Below are positions 1 through 9,120 of a stretch of DNA of 64,000 nt, piece by piece. This stretch comes from Alkanindiges hydrocarboniclasticus (GTDB lineage Bacteria > Pseudomonadota > Gammaproteobacteria > Pseudomonadales > Moraxellaceae): NCBI RefSeq assembly GCF_001982605.1, contig NZ_MLCN01000008.1, positions 62,001-126,000 of the forward strand, read 5' to 3'. The translations under genes were made by a program, and so were the position numbers. Every line of letters begins with the position of its first letter. Position 1 is the stretch's first letter. The notes below the pieces were generated by a model that was not told the origin of the DNA, did no database searches, and saw only the letters and a program-made list of their open reading frames with translations.

Positions 1-1979
1 CCGCCACCAAGCTGAATCTTTCCTTACGCGATACACCGCAAGCGGTAAAAGTCTATACCCGTGAGTATCTGGATGACCGCAATATTGACTCTTTGCAGGA
101 GCTGATGAGCACTGTAACCGGGGTTACCGCCTCACGCACTGATGAGCGTCAGAACTATTATGCGCGTGGTTTTCAGGTCGACTATACCTTAATTGATGGT
201 ATGCCCAGCACGCTAAACCTGTCCGAAGGCGACATGGACTTAAGTATTTTTGACCGGGTAGAAGTGGTAAAAGGCGCCAATGGCTTAATGACCGGGGCAG
301 GCAATCCGGCCATTGGCTTAAATATGATTCGCAAGCATGCCAATGCCAGAGAGTTAACCGGTAGCGTGAATGCAAGTGTAGGCTCATGGAACAACTATTC
401 CAGTTCAGCCGATATTTCAGCGCCCTTAAATGCTGATGGTTCGCTGCGTGGGCGGGTATTTGTCAAGCATTCGGATGAAGATTCCTATATGGATTTTTAT
501 GCCAGAGAGCGCAACGTGGCCTATGGTGCCATTGATTATGACCTTACGGACAGCACCAGTTTATCGCTGGCAGCAACCTATCAGGAATTAAACCGGGATG
601 GCATTCGCTGGGGTGGCTTGCCAGCATTTTATAACGATGGCAGCCGTACCAAATTTGATCGTTCCCTGACTGTTAGCTCGGACTGGACTTACTGGAATGT
701 AGATACCACGGCGTTATTTGCTGGCCTTAAACAAAAGCTCTATGGTGATATTAATTTAAACCTTAACTATTCCTATCGCCGTGATGATAAGGAATCGGCA
801 TTGTTATACATTGCAGGCAAGGTCGATAAGGCAACCAATAGAAGCTTGGGCGCGGTATCGGTTTATTCTTCCGAAAAGCGTAATGATGAAAACAATATTG
901 ATGTGTATGTTTCTGCGCCGTTTAGTATTGCAGGGCGTGAGCAGGAAATTATAGTTGGTGGCTCCTGGAATAAAAATGAATCGCTAAAAGATAATTTCGG
1001 CACCATTCAAGGAAAGAAAGAAGGAACAAATGATCTGGATATTAATACGCCCAATTATCTGGATTTTTCCCACATGAATACCCAGTTGCTAACGCCAATT
1101 ACCAATCCAAATAAAATTGCGCTAAATGAAACCACTCAGACAGGTGTTTATCTTGCAGGTAAGTTTCAAGTGCTGGATGCCTTAAAAGTGGTGGCTGGCG
1201 CTCGCTTATCCGACTGGGAATTTACAGCAGAAGACGGTAAGGGCAACCGAGAGTTTACTAATGAGCTAACGCCATATTTTGGTGTAATTTATGATGTAGC
1301 CCGTGATCACTCGCTGTATGCCAGTTATACCGATATCTTTAAGCCGCAAAATCGTCGGGATGAAAATGCCAACTATCTAGGCCCTATAGTTGGCCGTAAC
1401 TATGAAACCGGGGTTAAAAGTGAATGGTTTGATAGCCGGTTAAATACTGCCTTATCGATCTTTAGAATCGAACAGGATAACTATGCTCAAGAAATTTCAG
1501 GCGTTTCTGTACCTGTAAATGGCGCTACAAATACTTTTGAACAGGCCTATCGCGCCGCTGATGGCGTAGTGAGTGAAGGCGTTGAGTTTGAAATGGATGG
1601 CGAAATTAATGACAACTGGGGCATTAACTTTGGTATTGCCAATTTTGAAGCCAAAGATGCTCAAGATGTTAAGGTCAATACAAATAACTCACGCACTACC
1701 TCTAACCTGTTTGTCAAATACAAAATGGACAAATGGCGTGCCGGTGCGGGTTTAAACTACAGAAGTAAAATTTATTTAGGTACAGGCGAGGCTCGTATTG
1801 ATCAAAGTGAATTATTTCTGGCCAGCGCAATGTTGGGCTATCAAGTTGATCCCAATATCAGTGTTCAGCTCAACCTTGAAAACCTGTTTGACAAGGAATA
1901 CTACGAAGGCATTGGTGCCAATAGCATGAACTATGGTGCACCACGCAATGCGACCTTGGGTGTGCGTTATAAGTTTTAA
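1..1979 (+). CDS. TonB-dependent siderophore receptor, 5' truncated
   Basis: Outer-membrane receptor that would import a ferric siderophore using TonB energy. The frame is open from base 3, so the window cuts off the signal peptide, TonB box and first plug strand. The visible protein begins ATKLNLSLRDTPQAV, a plug-domain start typical of the FpvA/FhuE/FoxA class, followed by the plug motifs YYARGF, DGMPS and FDRVEVVKGANGLMTGAG. A beta-barrel follows, with alternating aromatic strands and the C-terminal end VRYKF, the usual terminal Phe signature for barrel assembly. About 659 residues are visible. The substrate cannot be told from sequence. A good terminator follows, so it appears to end its own transcript. 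Confidence 0.93.
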   Translation, partial: ATKLNLSLRDTPQAVKVYTREYLDDRNIDSLQELMSTVTGVTASRTDERQNYYARGFQVDYTLIDGMPSTLNLSEGDMDLSIFDRVEVVKGANGLMTGAGNPAIGLNMIRKHANARELTGSVNASVGSWNNYSSSADISAPLNADGSLRGRVFVKHSDEDSYMDFYARERNVAYGAIDYDLTDSTSLSLAATYQELNRDGIRWGGLPAFYNDGSRTKFDRSLTVSSDWTYWNVDTTALFAGLKQKLYGDINLNLNYSYRRDDKESALLYIAGKVDKATNRSLGAVSVYSSEKRNDENNIDVYVSAPFSIAGREQEIIVGGSWNKNESLKDNFGTIQGKKEGTNDLDINTPNYLDFSHMNTQLLTPITNPNKIALNETTQTGVYLAGKFQVLDALKVVAGARLSDWEFTAEDGKGNREFTNELTPYFGVIYDVARDHSLYASYTDIFKPQNRRDENANYLGPIVGRNYETGVKSEWFDSRLNTALSIFRIEQDNYAQEISGVSVPVNGATNTFEQAYRAADGVVSEGVEFEMDGEINDNWGINFGIANFEAKDAQDVKVNTNNSRTTSNLFVKYKMDKWRAGAGLNYRSKIYLGTGEARIDQSELFLASAMLGYQVDPNISVQLNLENLFDKEYYEGIGANSMNYGAPRNATLGVRYKF

Positions 1980-2330
1980 TGATCAAAATTTCAGATAGGT
2001 TGATATGACTTAATAAGCAGCCGGATTGAAGCGCATGGTTAGTTTCTGATTAGCCAGCGCTTCAATTTTACTCAAAAATTCAAAAAAGAATAATTTAAAT
2101 AAATAAGTCTTGAACCAAAAGAATCTAAAAAATGACCTTCAGTGCTAAATCTGTCTAAAGCAAAATCAGTGGGATTGATTGCTGAAATAAGCAATACCTC
2201 ATTGAGCCAAACTGCTGCTTATGATAAAGCATTTAATACATACCAAGCCCATAGCTTACCCTTTGATACTGGATGAGTGACAGCGCAGTTATATGCTTGA
2301 ACGCATGGTAGGCCAAGCAGGATATGATTG
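1980..2330. other. Intergenic stretch, AT-rich
   Basis: Apart from the terminator at 2026-2069 I see only a weak 6-bp inverted repeat (2178-2183 with 2190-2195) and A/T runs. No convincing promoter, small gene or Fur-type box is visible. Confidence 0.5.
2026..2069 (+). terminator. Rho-independent terminator after the siderophore receptor
   Basis: A 9-bp perfect stem (2026-2034 with 2057-2065) continues after a one-base bulge into a second 6-bp stem (2036-2041 with 2051-2056, one G.T pair), with a 9-nt loop, then TTTT. It lies 47 bases after the receptor stop codon. Confidence 0.75.
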
Positions 2331-2966
2331 ATGTCAACATCATTTAAACAAGCATTAATTCCACCGGGTGGCTGGCAAAATCCGGGGCGTGTGCGCATTC
2401 CGCCACTGGACACGAAGCAGGCAAGCCTAAAGCAACGCTTGCTATTGGGTACGATTGAGCGGGTAGGGAAACTGAATGCAGCCAACCTGTGGCGCATGCT
2501 GATGCATAATGGCCGCATGTTGCGTGGCGTACTGATGTTTGCGCCCAACCTGATGCCTTTTGGTGAGCTGGAACGCCGTGATACAGAGCTGGTAATCCTG
2601 CGGGTTGGCTGGAATTGCCGGGCGCGCTATGAATGGGGCCAGCATGTGGATATTGGCTTGCGTGCAGGCTTGACGGCTGAGGAAATAGCTCGGGTAACCC
2701 AAGGCCCGGATGCTACAGGCTGGAGCGCCAAACAGGTATCATTGCTCAAAGCCTGTGATGAATTTCATAAGGACCGCATGGTATCCGAACCAACATGGCA
2801 GGCATTAAGCAGCTATTTTAATTCGCATCTTTTCCTGGAATTGCTCATGCTGATTGGATTCTATGAGGGGTTGGCAGGAGTACTCAATACCACGGGCTTG
2901 CCACTGGATGCACCTTTGGAAAAAGTGCTGGCTGATCTGCATAACCACGCTGCAAAGCTGGAATAA
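2331..2966 (+). CDS. Carboxymuconolactone decarboxylase family (AhpD-like) protein
   Basis: Small all-helical cytosolic protein of the CMD/AhpD superfamily. The core ELVILRVGWNCRARYEWGQHV (about residues 86-106) carries the conserved Glu, Cys and His of the subgroup that has one Cys rather than the CxxC pair of peroxidase-active AhpD. A thiol peroxidase role is therefore not supported. Many relatives sit beside catabolic genes with unknown substrates. The ATG at 2331 is chosen over the TTG just before it because AGGA lies 8 bases upstream. It appears to be transcribed alone: the flanking gaps are 351 and 209 bases. Confidence 0.82.
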   Translation: MSTSFKQALIPPGGWQNPGRVRIPPLDTKQASLKQRLLLGTIERVGKLNAANLWRMLMHNGRMLRGVLMFAPNLMPFGELERRDTELVILRVGWNCRARYEWGQHVDIGLRAGLTAEEIARVTQGPDATGWSAKQVSLLKACDEFHKDRMVSEPTWQALSSYFNSHLFLELLMLIGFYEGLAGVLNTTGLPLDAPLEKVLADLHNHAAKLE

Positions 2967-3175
2967 CGTACAAATTTTTTAATCAAACCGGTACTTCTGG
3001 CCATTTTGGCAAATCGTAGCCTAAATTTTTTGGCAGCTTTTATTTAGAAAAATTGCCAGATTGATTCAATTTATTAAATAATCTTTTTAAAGCTATTGAA
3101 AAATACTGCATAAATAGGAATGATACATAACGGTACATAAAAATTCATAATACTTACATACTAGGGTAGCAAATC

Positions 3176-5416
3176 ATGCCAAAGCTTGCGTTAACGCCGG
3201 GAACGCGTTTAATTTTTGCTACCAGCTTTATTGTTGCCTGTTTGCTGGTCACTATTGCCTGTGCGCTGCACCAGCCCTATAGCGGATTAAGGCTTGCAGT
3301 TGCTGAGCAAGCTAATCATTCCAAGCTTCAACAGCCTGAAAACCATATTGTGGTCACGGGTACTATTCACCCGCAAATCCCTGTTGGTGCCAGACTGGTT
3401 AGCTTACAGGCCGGCAGCAATTCACCGTGGTCATTGACTGCGGACGACCTGACCGAAGACCCGCATTTTCTGGAAAGCTATGCAGCCATGCAGCAGTTGT
3501 TTGAGCGACAAACGGCCTTGCATGCACAGCTAAAACAGCAGCAATTTATTCGTATTGGCTGGCAGCTTAAACCTGAGCAGCCCGTAACTTATACTGAAAT
3601 TCCAGTTGCTGCCAGCCGTCCATTGGCCAGTTTGCCAGTGGTATTCTGGTTCCAGCTGGCGGTAAGCGCACTGGGTTTTTTACTGGGCTGCTGGATCTGG
3701 GCCTTGCGTCCGCAGGATATTGCCGCACAGGTATTTGCCGGGCTGAACGCCATGTATCCGGTGTTTGCATTTGCTGCTGCTATTTATAGTACGCGCGATC
3801 TGGCACTCAATGGCCAGTTACTGCATGCGCTGGTAATTGTTAATACGGCTGGTGCATTGCTGTATGGCAGTGCGCTGCTAAGCCTGTTTCTGGTATATCC
3901 CAAAGTGTTGGTGCGCCCTGCAAAACTATGGCTGATTCCGGCTTTTTTTATACTCTGGCTGGTGGCGGATAGTTTGTACCTGCTACCAGAACCCAGCATG
4001 GGCGGTGACCTGCCAGTAACCCTGCAAATGCTGGGTGCCATAATGCTGGCCATCTGGCAATGGCGAATTAACCGCAATGACCCGCGTGCACGGGCAGCCC
4101 TGCGCTGGTTTGCGACCTGTATTTTAGTTAGTTGCGGGTTGTTTGTATTTCTGGTGCAAAGTATTCAGTTACTGGGTATTGAAACCAGCTTATCGCAAGG
4201 TTATGCCTTTGGATTCTTTTTATTGGTGACCATTGGCATTGCCGTGGGCCTCAAGCGCTACCGGCTGTTTGCCCTTGACCAGTGGGCATTTGGCATTTTG
4301 TTCTGGCTGGGCGGTGCCATTGTGCTGATCCTGCTGGACGCGCTACTGATTATGGTATTAAGCCCGACAGTGTCTTTTGGGCTGGCGCTGCTGATTTGTG
4401 GCCTGCTGTGGCTACCGGTACGTGGCATGTTACAGCGGCGCTTTTTGGTAAAGGAAGGCTTAAAACAGGAAGAGCTGTTTCAGGCTGTACTGGATATTTC
4501 CTTTGCCAATACCGAACAAAATCGGCGGCAGCAATGGCAGCAATTGCTGCACCGCTTGTTTCAGCCGCTTGAAATTGATGAAATCCCGCATGGTGAGTTA
4601 CTTGTCCTGCCATTTTCAGGCAACCAGCCTGCTTTAAATGCCGATGGACTGGCATTGTTGTTACCTGCCATTGGTGATATTCCCGCCTTGCGGGTGCAGT
4701 ATCCGCGGCAGGGGCGGGGCCTGTTTTCCGGGCAGGACTGTAACCTGACTCGTCATTTGATTACCCTGATCCAGCGTGCCGATGACAGCCGCTTTGCCTA
4801 TGACCGTGGTGCCAGTGAAGAACGCAGCCGCATTGCGCGTGATTTGCATGATGACATTGGTTCGCGCCTGTTATCCGGCTTACACCAGCAGGATCTGCAT
4901 CAGACCAAACAGGTCATCCGGCAATCCATTGCGGACATGCGCACCATTATTAGTGGCATGACCGGGACAGGCCTGGCATTAAATATGGTACTGGATGCCC
5001 TGCATCAGGAAACAGCCCAGCGTTTGCAGGAGTCCGGTATTGCACTGGACTGGACAGTCAAGCTTGAGGATGACACTGTTCCGTTGAACTACCAGACCTA
5101 CAAAAATTACATTTCTATCATGCGTGAGTTGCTCAGCAATATCATCAAGTACGCGCAGGCTTCCAGTGTAACCGTTCGGATTAGCCATCAGGATGGTGTG
5201 CTGCTAACAGCGCTTCAGGATGATGGCACTGGCTTTAATCTGGAACATCAGGCACATATTGTGACAACAGCAGGCTCAATGGGGACAGGTTCGGGCCATG
5301 GTTTAAATAACCTTAAACAGCGCATGCAGGTGTTAAATGCCCAGCTTGAGGTGCAGCCACCACCGGAACAGGGAGGCACCAGTCTGTGTATCCAGATTCC
5401 GCTAGCCTGTTCCTAA
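3176..5416 (+). CDS. Membrane sensor histidine kinase, HisKA_3 (NarX/DegS) class
   Basis: A 746-residue kinase. Residues about 13-33 form a first membrane helix. An approximately 120-residue presumably periplasmic segment follows, then a group of about seven hydrophobic helices (roughly 150-430). The cytoplasmic part has the HisKA_3 motif RIARDLHDDIGSRLL with phospho-acceptor His558, an N box in MRELLSNIIKYAQ and ATP-lid glycines in DDGTGFN and GTGSGHGLNN. It precedes its LuxR-type partner by 43 bases, so the two form one transcript. The multi-helix sensor region resembles integral-membrane sensing modules, and its signal is unknown. A ribosome site AGGG sits about 11 bases before the ATG. 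Confidence 0.88.
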   Translation: MPKLALTPGTRLIFATSFIVACLLVTIACALHQPYSGLRLAVAEQANHSKLQQPENHIVVTGTIHPQIPVGARLVSLQAGSNSPWSLTADDLTEDPHFLESYAAMQQLFERQTALHAQLKQQQFIRIGWQLKPEQPVTYTEIPVAASRPLASLPVVFWFQLAVSALGFLLGCWIWALRPQDIAAQVFAGLNAMYPVFAFAAAIYSTRDLALNGQLLHALVIVNTAGALLYGSALLSLFLVYPKVLVRPAKLWLIPAFFILWLVADSLYLLPEPSMGGDLPVTLQMLGAIMLAIWQWRINRNDPRARAALRWFATCILVSCGLFVFLVQSIQLLGIETSLSQGYAFGFFLLVTIGIAVGLKRYRLFALDQWAFGILFWLGGAIVLILLDALLIMVLSPTVSFGLALLICGLLWLPVRGMLQRRFLVKEGLKQEELFQAVLDISFANTEQNRRQQWQQLLHRLFQPLEIDEIPHGELLVLPFSGNQPALNADGLALLLPAIGDIPALRVQYPRQGRGLFSGQDCNLTRHLITLIQRADDSRFAYDRGASEERSRIARDLHDDIGSRLLSGLHQQDLHQTKQVIRQSIADMRTIISGMTGTGLALNMVLDALHQETAQRLQESGIALDWTVKLEDDTVPLNYQTYKNYISIMRELLSNIIKYAQASSVTVRISHQDGVLLTALQDDGTGFNLEHQAHIVTTAGSMGTGSGHGLNNLKQRMQVLNAQLEVQPPPEQGGTSLCIQIPLACS

Positions 5417-5459
5417 CCCGGTTTAACCTGAAAATGCCTGATCAGCAGGGACGTGAATA

Positions 5460-6155
5460 ATGCAGCAAATACAGGAAAGCCCGGAAAACCCGCAAACGCA
5501 GGTATTTCAAAAAGCACTGGTGGTTGAGGATATTGAAAGCAGTAATCACTGGATGCGTGACCGCTTGCGCGAGGCATTTCCGGCTATTCAGGTGGATCAG
5601 GCCTTTAACCTCAGGCAAGCCTGCCAGCTTTTTAGGGCCAATACAGCTTACGATATTGCCCTGATTGATTTAGGCCTGCCGGATGGTAATGGCCTTGAGC
5701 TGATTGAACATTGTACCCGGCATTGTCCACAGGTGCTGACTGTCGTAGTCACTATTTTTGAAGATGACCAGCACTTGTTTAAAGCCATACAGCAAGGCGC
5801 GCAGGGTTATTTGCTAAAGGACATGGAAGCCGATATTTTTGCGCAGCACCTGCTGCAAATTGCGCAGGGCGAGGCCGCGTTGTCACCTTTATTTGTTAAA
5901 AAAATCATGCAGTATATGCGGCAAATTGGCCAGAACAGTGCTGCGAAATCGCTGCCCATTGTTTTGCCATTAACGCGGCGGGAAAAACAAGTGCTGGCTT
6001 GCCTTGGCCGTGGCCTTCAGGTGAGTGAAACGGCTGAACAGCTTGGCATTTCGGTGCATACCGTATCCAGTTATGTCAAAGAAATTTATCGCAAGCTTAA
6101 TATCTGCTCGCGGGCAGAAGCAGTCATGGTTGCCCTGCAATATGGCCTGATTTAA
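5460..6155 (+). CDS. NarL/FixJ-type response regulator with LuxR DNA-binding domain
   Basis: A 231-residue regulator partnered with the kinase just upstream. The receiver domain (about 17-135) has the acidic pair in VVEDIES, phospho-acceptor Asp70 in IALIDLGLPDG and the switch Lys in GYLLKD. The C-terminal LuxR helix-turn-helix covers about 165-231 (LTRREKQVLACLGRG, then VSETAEQLGISVHTVSSYVKEIYRKL). Target genes are unknown. No obvious target cluster is adjacent, because the long hairpin downstream insulates the next genes. Confidence 0.93.
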   Translation: MQQIQESPENPQTQVFQKALVVEDIESSNHWMRDRLREAFPAIQVDQAFNLRQACQLFRANTAYDIALIDLGLPDGNGLELIEHCTRHCPQVLTVVVTIFEDDQHLFKAIQQGAQGYLLKDMEADIFAQHLLQIAQGEAALSPLFVKKIMQYMRQIGQNSAAKSLPIVLPLTRREKQVLACLGRGLQVSETAEQLGISVHTVSSYVKEIYRKLNICSRAEAVMVALQYGLI

Positions 6156-6239
6156 GCCAGCATATGAACTGCCGCATGACGAGCACTGGATAAAATTACA
6201 ATCAAATGGCCTGTCGATTCATCTGCAACACAAGCCTGA

Positions 6240-6296
6240 GCAACCCCTCAAAAAAGCCTGTTATTTAAGCCATAGCAGGCTTTTTTGAGGGGTTGC
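6240..6296. terminator. Very long perfect hairpin, bidirectional terminator
   Basis: Two 21-base arms (6240-6260 and 6276-6296) are perfectly complementary around a 15-base loop. Each arm holds an A6 or T6 run next to a GCCTG core, so a transcript from either side yields a GC stem followed by a U run. It lies 85 bases after the regulator stop codon. Confidence 0.85.
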
Positions 6297-6899
6297 TGGA
6301 ATGGATAAAAACCCCGCAATCAGCGCGCTAAACTGTGAAACAAGCCACACATAGCATGGCATAACTTGCACAGAACCTGAATCTTGTCCTGAAACTGCTT
6401 TTAAGACTTGGTTTTAGCAGGCTAGTGGACTTTTACTTTGAGTCATTCAATTGAGTGCTATTTGATGGTGTCCAAGTTGTTCTTAATTCAAATTAATCTA
6501 TTGATTTAAAATAATAATTTTCAAATAAACCCTCGTGTCTCTGGTCTAAAAAACTGCTATTTATAGGGTGCTAAAGGCTGGTTTGATGTCGCTTGGCTAT
6601 GAATAAAACACCCGAATTGAATCCGAACAAATAGTCGTTCTACTATAGGGTAAGGTGAGATCAAGCTTAACTCATGCAAAAGCTAAGTTTAACCGGTTTA
6701 TAGAGCATGGCAAAAGTCATGCAAACCAGCAACTGCTTTTGCGACCAGAGGATCTTCATTTTTTGGATTGCAGGTTGTTGTACTGCACATCAGGCAACAG
6801 TTTCTTTTTTGGCTTGATCAGCATTCGTATGCAAAAGTGACCCCGGTAAAGGGTGCTTTGGCAATTTCGGTTGAACCATTTTAGTATGAGGTATTTGTA
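6297..6899. other. Long non-coding stretch ahead of the diiron cluster
   Basis: About 600 bases without a convincing gene. It contains a promoter-like element at 6618-6646. The roughly 250 bases between it and the ATG at 6900 would make a long 5' leader containing repeated CATGCAAA and AAGCT(T)AA motifs (6661-6735). A 61-codon frame at 6655-6840 lacks a start site and protein-like character and is not called. Confidence 0.45.
6618..6646 (+). promoter_or_regulatory. Possible promoter with overlapping palindrome
   Basis: TTGAAT (6618-6623) and TACTAT (6641-6646) are spaced by 17 bases. An inverted repeat ATAGT-N6-ACTAT (6631-6646) lies across the spacer and -10, where a repressor would block polymerase. 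Each hexamer matches consensus in 4 of 6 positions, so this is only a candidate. Confidence 0.35.
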
Positions 6900-7865
6900 A
6901 TGATTACGACAGCGATTCGGAAAACAGTTTCCCGTACATTCAAGGCGAAGCCTCAAGCACAACTGCCAGATTTTGCCGCTAAAGCGTCCATTCCTATCCG
7001 CCATTTAGCCATTGGTTTTAAGGGTAAGGAAATTGATTTGTCGTTTTATATGAACAATCAGTTTGCCACCCTGTTTTTTGCCACGCTATCAGTTTTTTTG
7101 ACCTATGGCGAAGATCTGGTCATTGATACTGCACGTCATCACCGCGATTTTATTCAAGACCCTATCTTGAAGCAGCGTGTGACCTCGCTGATTGGTCAGG
7201 AAGCCATTCATTCCAAACTGCATAACGAATTCAATGATGCCATTATTGATGCACAATATCCGGTCAGGTTGTATCGCTTTCTGGGCGAGCAGTTTTTTGA
7301 GCATATTTTCCTGCGTTTTCCACAGCCCCTAAAACTGTCGATGATGGCCGGGATTGAGCACTTTACCGCTGTGCTGGCTGAGTACATGATGAAGCATGAG
7401 CAGAATTTTTATCATTCTGATGATGCCAAAACCCGTGCGTTGTGGATGTGGCATATGCTGGAAGAATCCGAGCATAAAGATATTGCCTATGATGTCTATC
7501 AACTGCTCAATGGCAACTATAAGCTACGTGCTGGTGGCTTCTTGCTGGCGTATATCACCATTTTGGGTCTAGTGCCATTTGCTGCCTTTATGGTTCCTGT
7601 CTTGCGCAGGCCACAGGAAATGCTGACTGGTAAATTCTGGAAAGACATGCGCCGTGGCATTAACCTGCTGTTTAGTCCAACAGAAGGCGTATTTGGCAGC
7701 ACCCAGGGCCAGATTTTTGATTATTTGCGTCCGGATTTTCACCCGAATGACCATGACACCACTGAGTATCTGGAATATTACAAGAACAAGCTGCTGACCG
7801 AGGGTGGAGCCTTGCATCCATTCTTCACCAAGGAATTTACCCCCAAGGTACAACAGGCGGCCTAA
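6900..7865 (+). CDS. PF10118-family protein, ferritin-like diiron pattern (copy 1)
   Basis: Usually annotated as a predicted metal-dependent hydrolase (COG3687), 321 residues. Visible ligand-type residues follow the ferritin-like order Glu71 (YGEDLV), Glu101-x-x-His104 (GQEAIHS), Glu153 (GIEHFTAV) and Glu189-x-x-His192 (EESEHKD). That is the E, ExxH, E, ExxH arrangement of carboxylate-bridged diiron enzymes, and it makes an oxygenase or related redox role at least as likely as hydrolysis. Hydrophobic residues 213-233 could anchor it to the membrane. A full-length paralogue follows at 8104, and SDR and Baeyer-Villiger genes follow that. The substrate is unknown. A lipid or alkane-like compound is an inference from context only. 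Confidence 0.85.
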   Translation: MITTAIRKTVSRTFKAKPQAQLPDFAAKASIPIRHLAIGFKGKEIDLSFYMNNQFATLFFATLSVFLTYGEDLVIDTARHHRDFIQDPILKQRVTSLIGQEAIHSKLHNEFNDAIIDAQYPVRLYRFLGEQFFEHIFLRFPQPLKLSMMAGIEHFTAVLAEYMMKHEQNFYHSDDAKTRALWMWHMLEESEHKDIAYDVYQLLNGNYKLRAGGFLLAYITILGLVPFAAFMVPVLRRPQEMLTGKFWKDMRRGINLLFSPTEGVFGSTQGQIFDYLRPDFHPNDHDTTEYLEYYKNKLLTEGGALHPFFTKEFTPKVQQAA

Positions 7866-8063
7866 CGGATACGGTTTTAACTTATACCGGTTTTTAGCTA
7901 TTCATCTGCATGCAGGGTGGGTAGCTAAAACTATCAGGAAACTGGCAAGTTTTTCTCATTTGCAAGCTGTAAACATTGTGCTGAAATGATCAGACTTAAC
8001 CAAGCAAGCGCTTGCTCAATCTCTGAAAATGCTTAAATCAGGGCTTTAGTTGGCAAGTGGTTC

Positions 8064-8078
8064 TTAACGTGACGTTAA
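8064..8078. promoter_or_regulatory. 15-bp perfect palindrome, candidate operator
   Basis: TTAACGTGACGTTAA is a perfect palindrome with 7-base arms around a central G. It lies 25 bases before the ATG of the second PF10118 gene. Its position in a leader or promoter region suggests a repressor site. The binding protein is unknown, and the half-site differs from the operator at 12415-12437. Confidence 0.5.
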
Positions 8079-8103
8079 TTCTTTTATTTAAATAGGTATT
8101 GCC

Positions 8104-9069
8104 ATGGTTGCCACAGCTGTTCGGAAATCACTCAAAAAGCTCAAGTTCTATCGTGAAATTCAGCTCCCTGATTTTGCCAGCAAAGAACCCATTCCAATTC
8201 GCCACTTTAATTTTAAATTTGATGCCAAAGAACTGAATCACCGCTTTTTTCGCAATACTGAACTGGCGTCTGCGTATTTTGAAGCCTTATCAATTTTCCT
8301 GACCTTTGGTGAGGATCTGGTGATTGAAACCGCACGTTATCATCGTGACTTTGTGCAGGATCCCATCTTAAAGCAGCGTGTGACTGCCTTAATTGGTCAG
8401 GAAGCTATTCATTCCAAGGTACATAATGAATGGAATGAAATCCTGAAAAAACACGATTTCCCGGTTGAGTTCTACCGCTTTCTGGCCAAAAACGTGTTTG
8501 ATTATGGATTCTTAAAGTTTCCTCAGCCGCTCAAGCTGTCCTTAATGGCCGGGATTGAACACTTCACTGCGGTGATTGCCGAATATGCCATGAAGCATGA
8601 ATATATTTTTGACGAAATTATTGATGATGAAAAAACCAAGGCCTTATGGCAGTGGCACATGCTGGAAGAATCCGAGCACAAGGATATCGCCTATGATGTC
8701 TATCAATTATTAAATGGCAGTTATGCCTTGCGCATGGCGGGTTTTGCCTTGGCAACCTTTACCATTATCGGACTGGTGTCGCTGGGTGGCTTTTTAATTC
8801 CTTTCCTGCGCAAGCCTTCCAATATGATCAGCCCTACGTTTTGGAAAGATGCGCTTTACAGTGCCAAAGTTATTTTTAGTCCCAAAGATGGGGTGTATGG
8901 CAGTACTTTCCAGCATGTGTTTGATTATATGCGGCCGGATTTTCACCCGAATGACCACGATACCAGTGAGTATCTGGCTTACTACAAGGACAAACTGCTA
9001 AATCAGGATACTGGCTTGCTGGCCCGTTATATGACCAAGGAATTCTTTCCCCCGATTCGCGCAGCTTAA
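8104..9069 (+). CDS. PF10118-family protein, ferritin-like diiron pattern (copy 2)
   Basis: This is a tandem paralogue of the gene at 6900, also 321 residues and clearly homologous end to end (shared blocks DPILKQRV, LIGQEAIHSK and WHMLEESEHKDIAYDVYQL). The ligand pattern is kept: Glu70, Glu100-x-x-His103, Glu152, Glu189-x-x-His192. A hydrophobic stretch near residues 212-235 is also kept. The 238-base gap from copy 1 and a separate palindrome ahead suggest the copies can be regulated independently. As with copy 1, the family name metal-dependent hydrolase is not backed by a hydrolase motif that I can see. Confidence 0.85.
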   Translation: MVATAVRKSLKKLKFYREIQLPDFASKEPIPIRHFNFKFDAKELNHRFFRNTELASAYFEALSIFLTFGEDLVIETARYHRDFVQDPILKQRVTALIGQEAIHSKVHNEWNEILKKHDFPVEFYRFLAKNVFDYGFLKFPQPLKLSLMAGIEHFTAVIAEYAMKHEYIFDEIIDDEKTKALWQWHMLEESEHKDIAYDVYQLLNGSYALRMAGFALATFTIIGLVSLGGFLIPFLRKPSNMISPTFWKDALYSAKVIFSPKDGVYGSTFQHVFDYMRPDFHPNDHDTSEYLAYYKDKLLNQDTGLLARYMTKEFFPPIRAA

Positions 9070-9083
9070 GCATTAACCCATAT

Positions 9084-9113
9084 CCAGCCATCGTTTGAGT
9101 GAGGGCTGGTTTT
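9084..9113 (+). terminator. Weak terminator or attenuating hairpin
   Basis: A 6-bp stem CCAGCC/GGCTGG (9084-9089 with 9104-9109) has a 14-base loop and is followed by TTTT. It sits between the second diiron gene and the SDR. The large loop makes strong termination doubtful, so read-through is likely. Confidence 0.4.
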
Positions 9114-9120
9114 CCCGAAT

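Noticed and set aside
6655-6840. 61-codon open frame upstream of the first diiron gene
   Set aside because: No ribosome site, composition not protein-like, and it falls in what looks like a leader region with short repeats.
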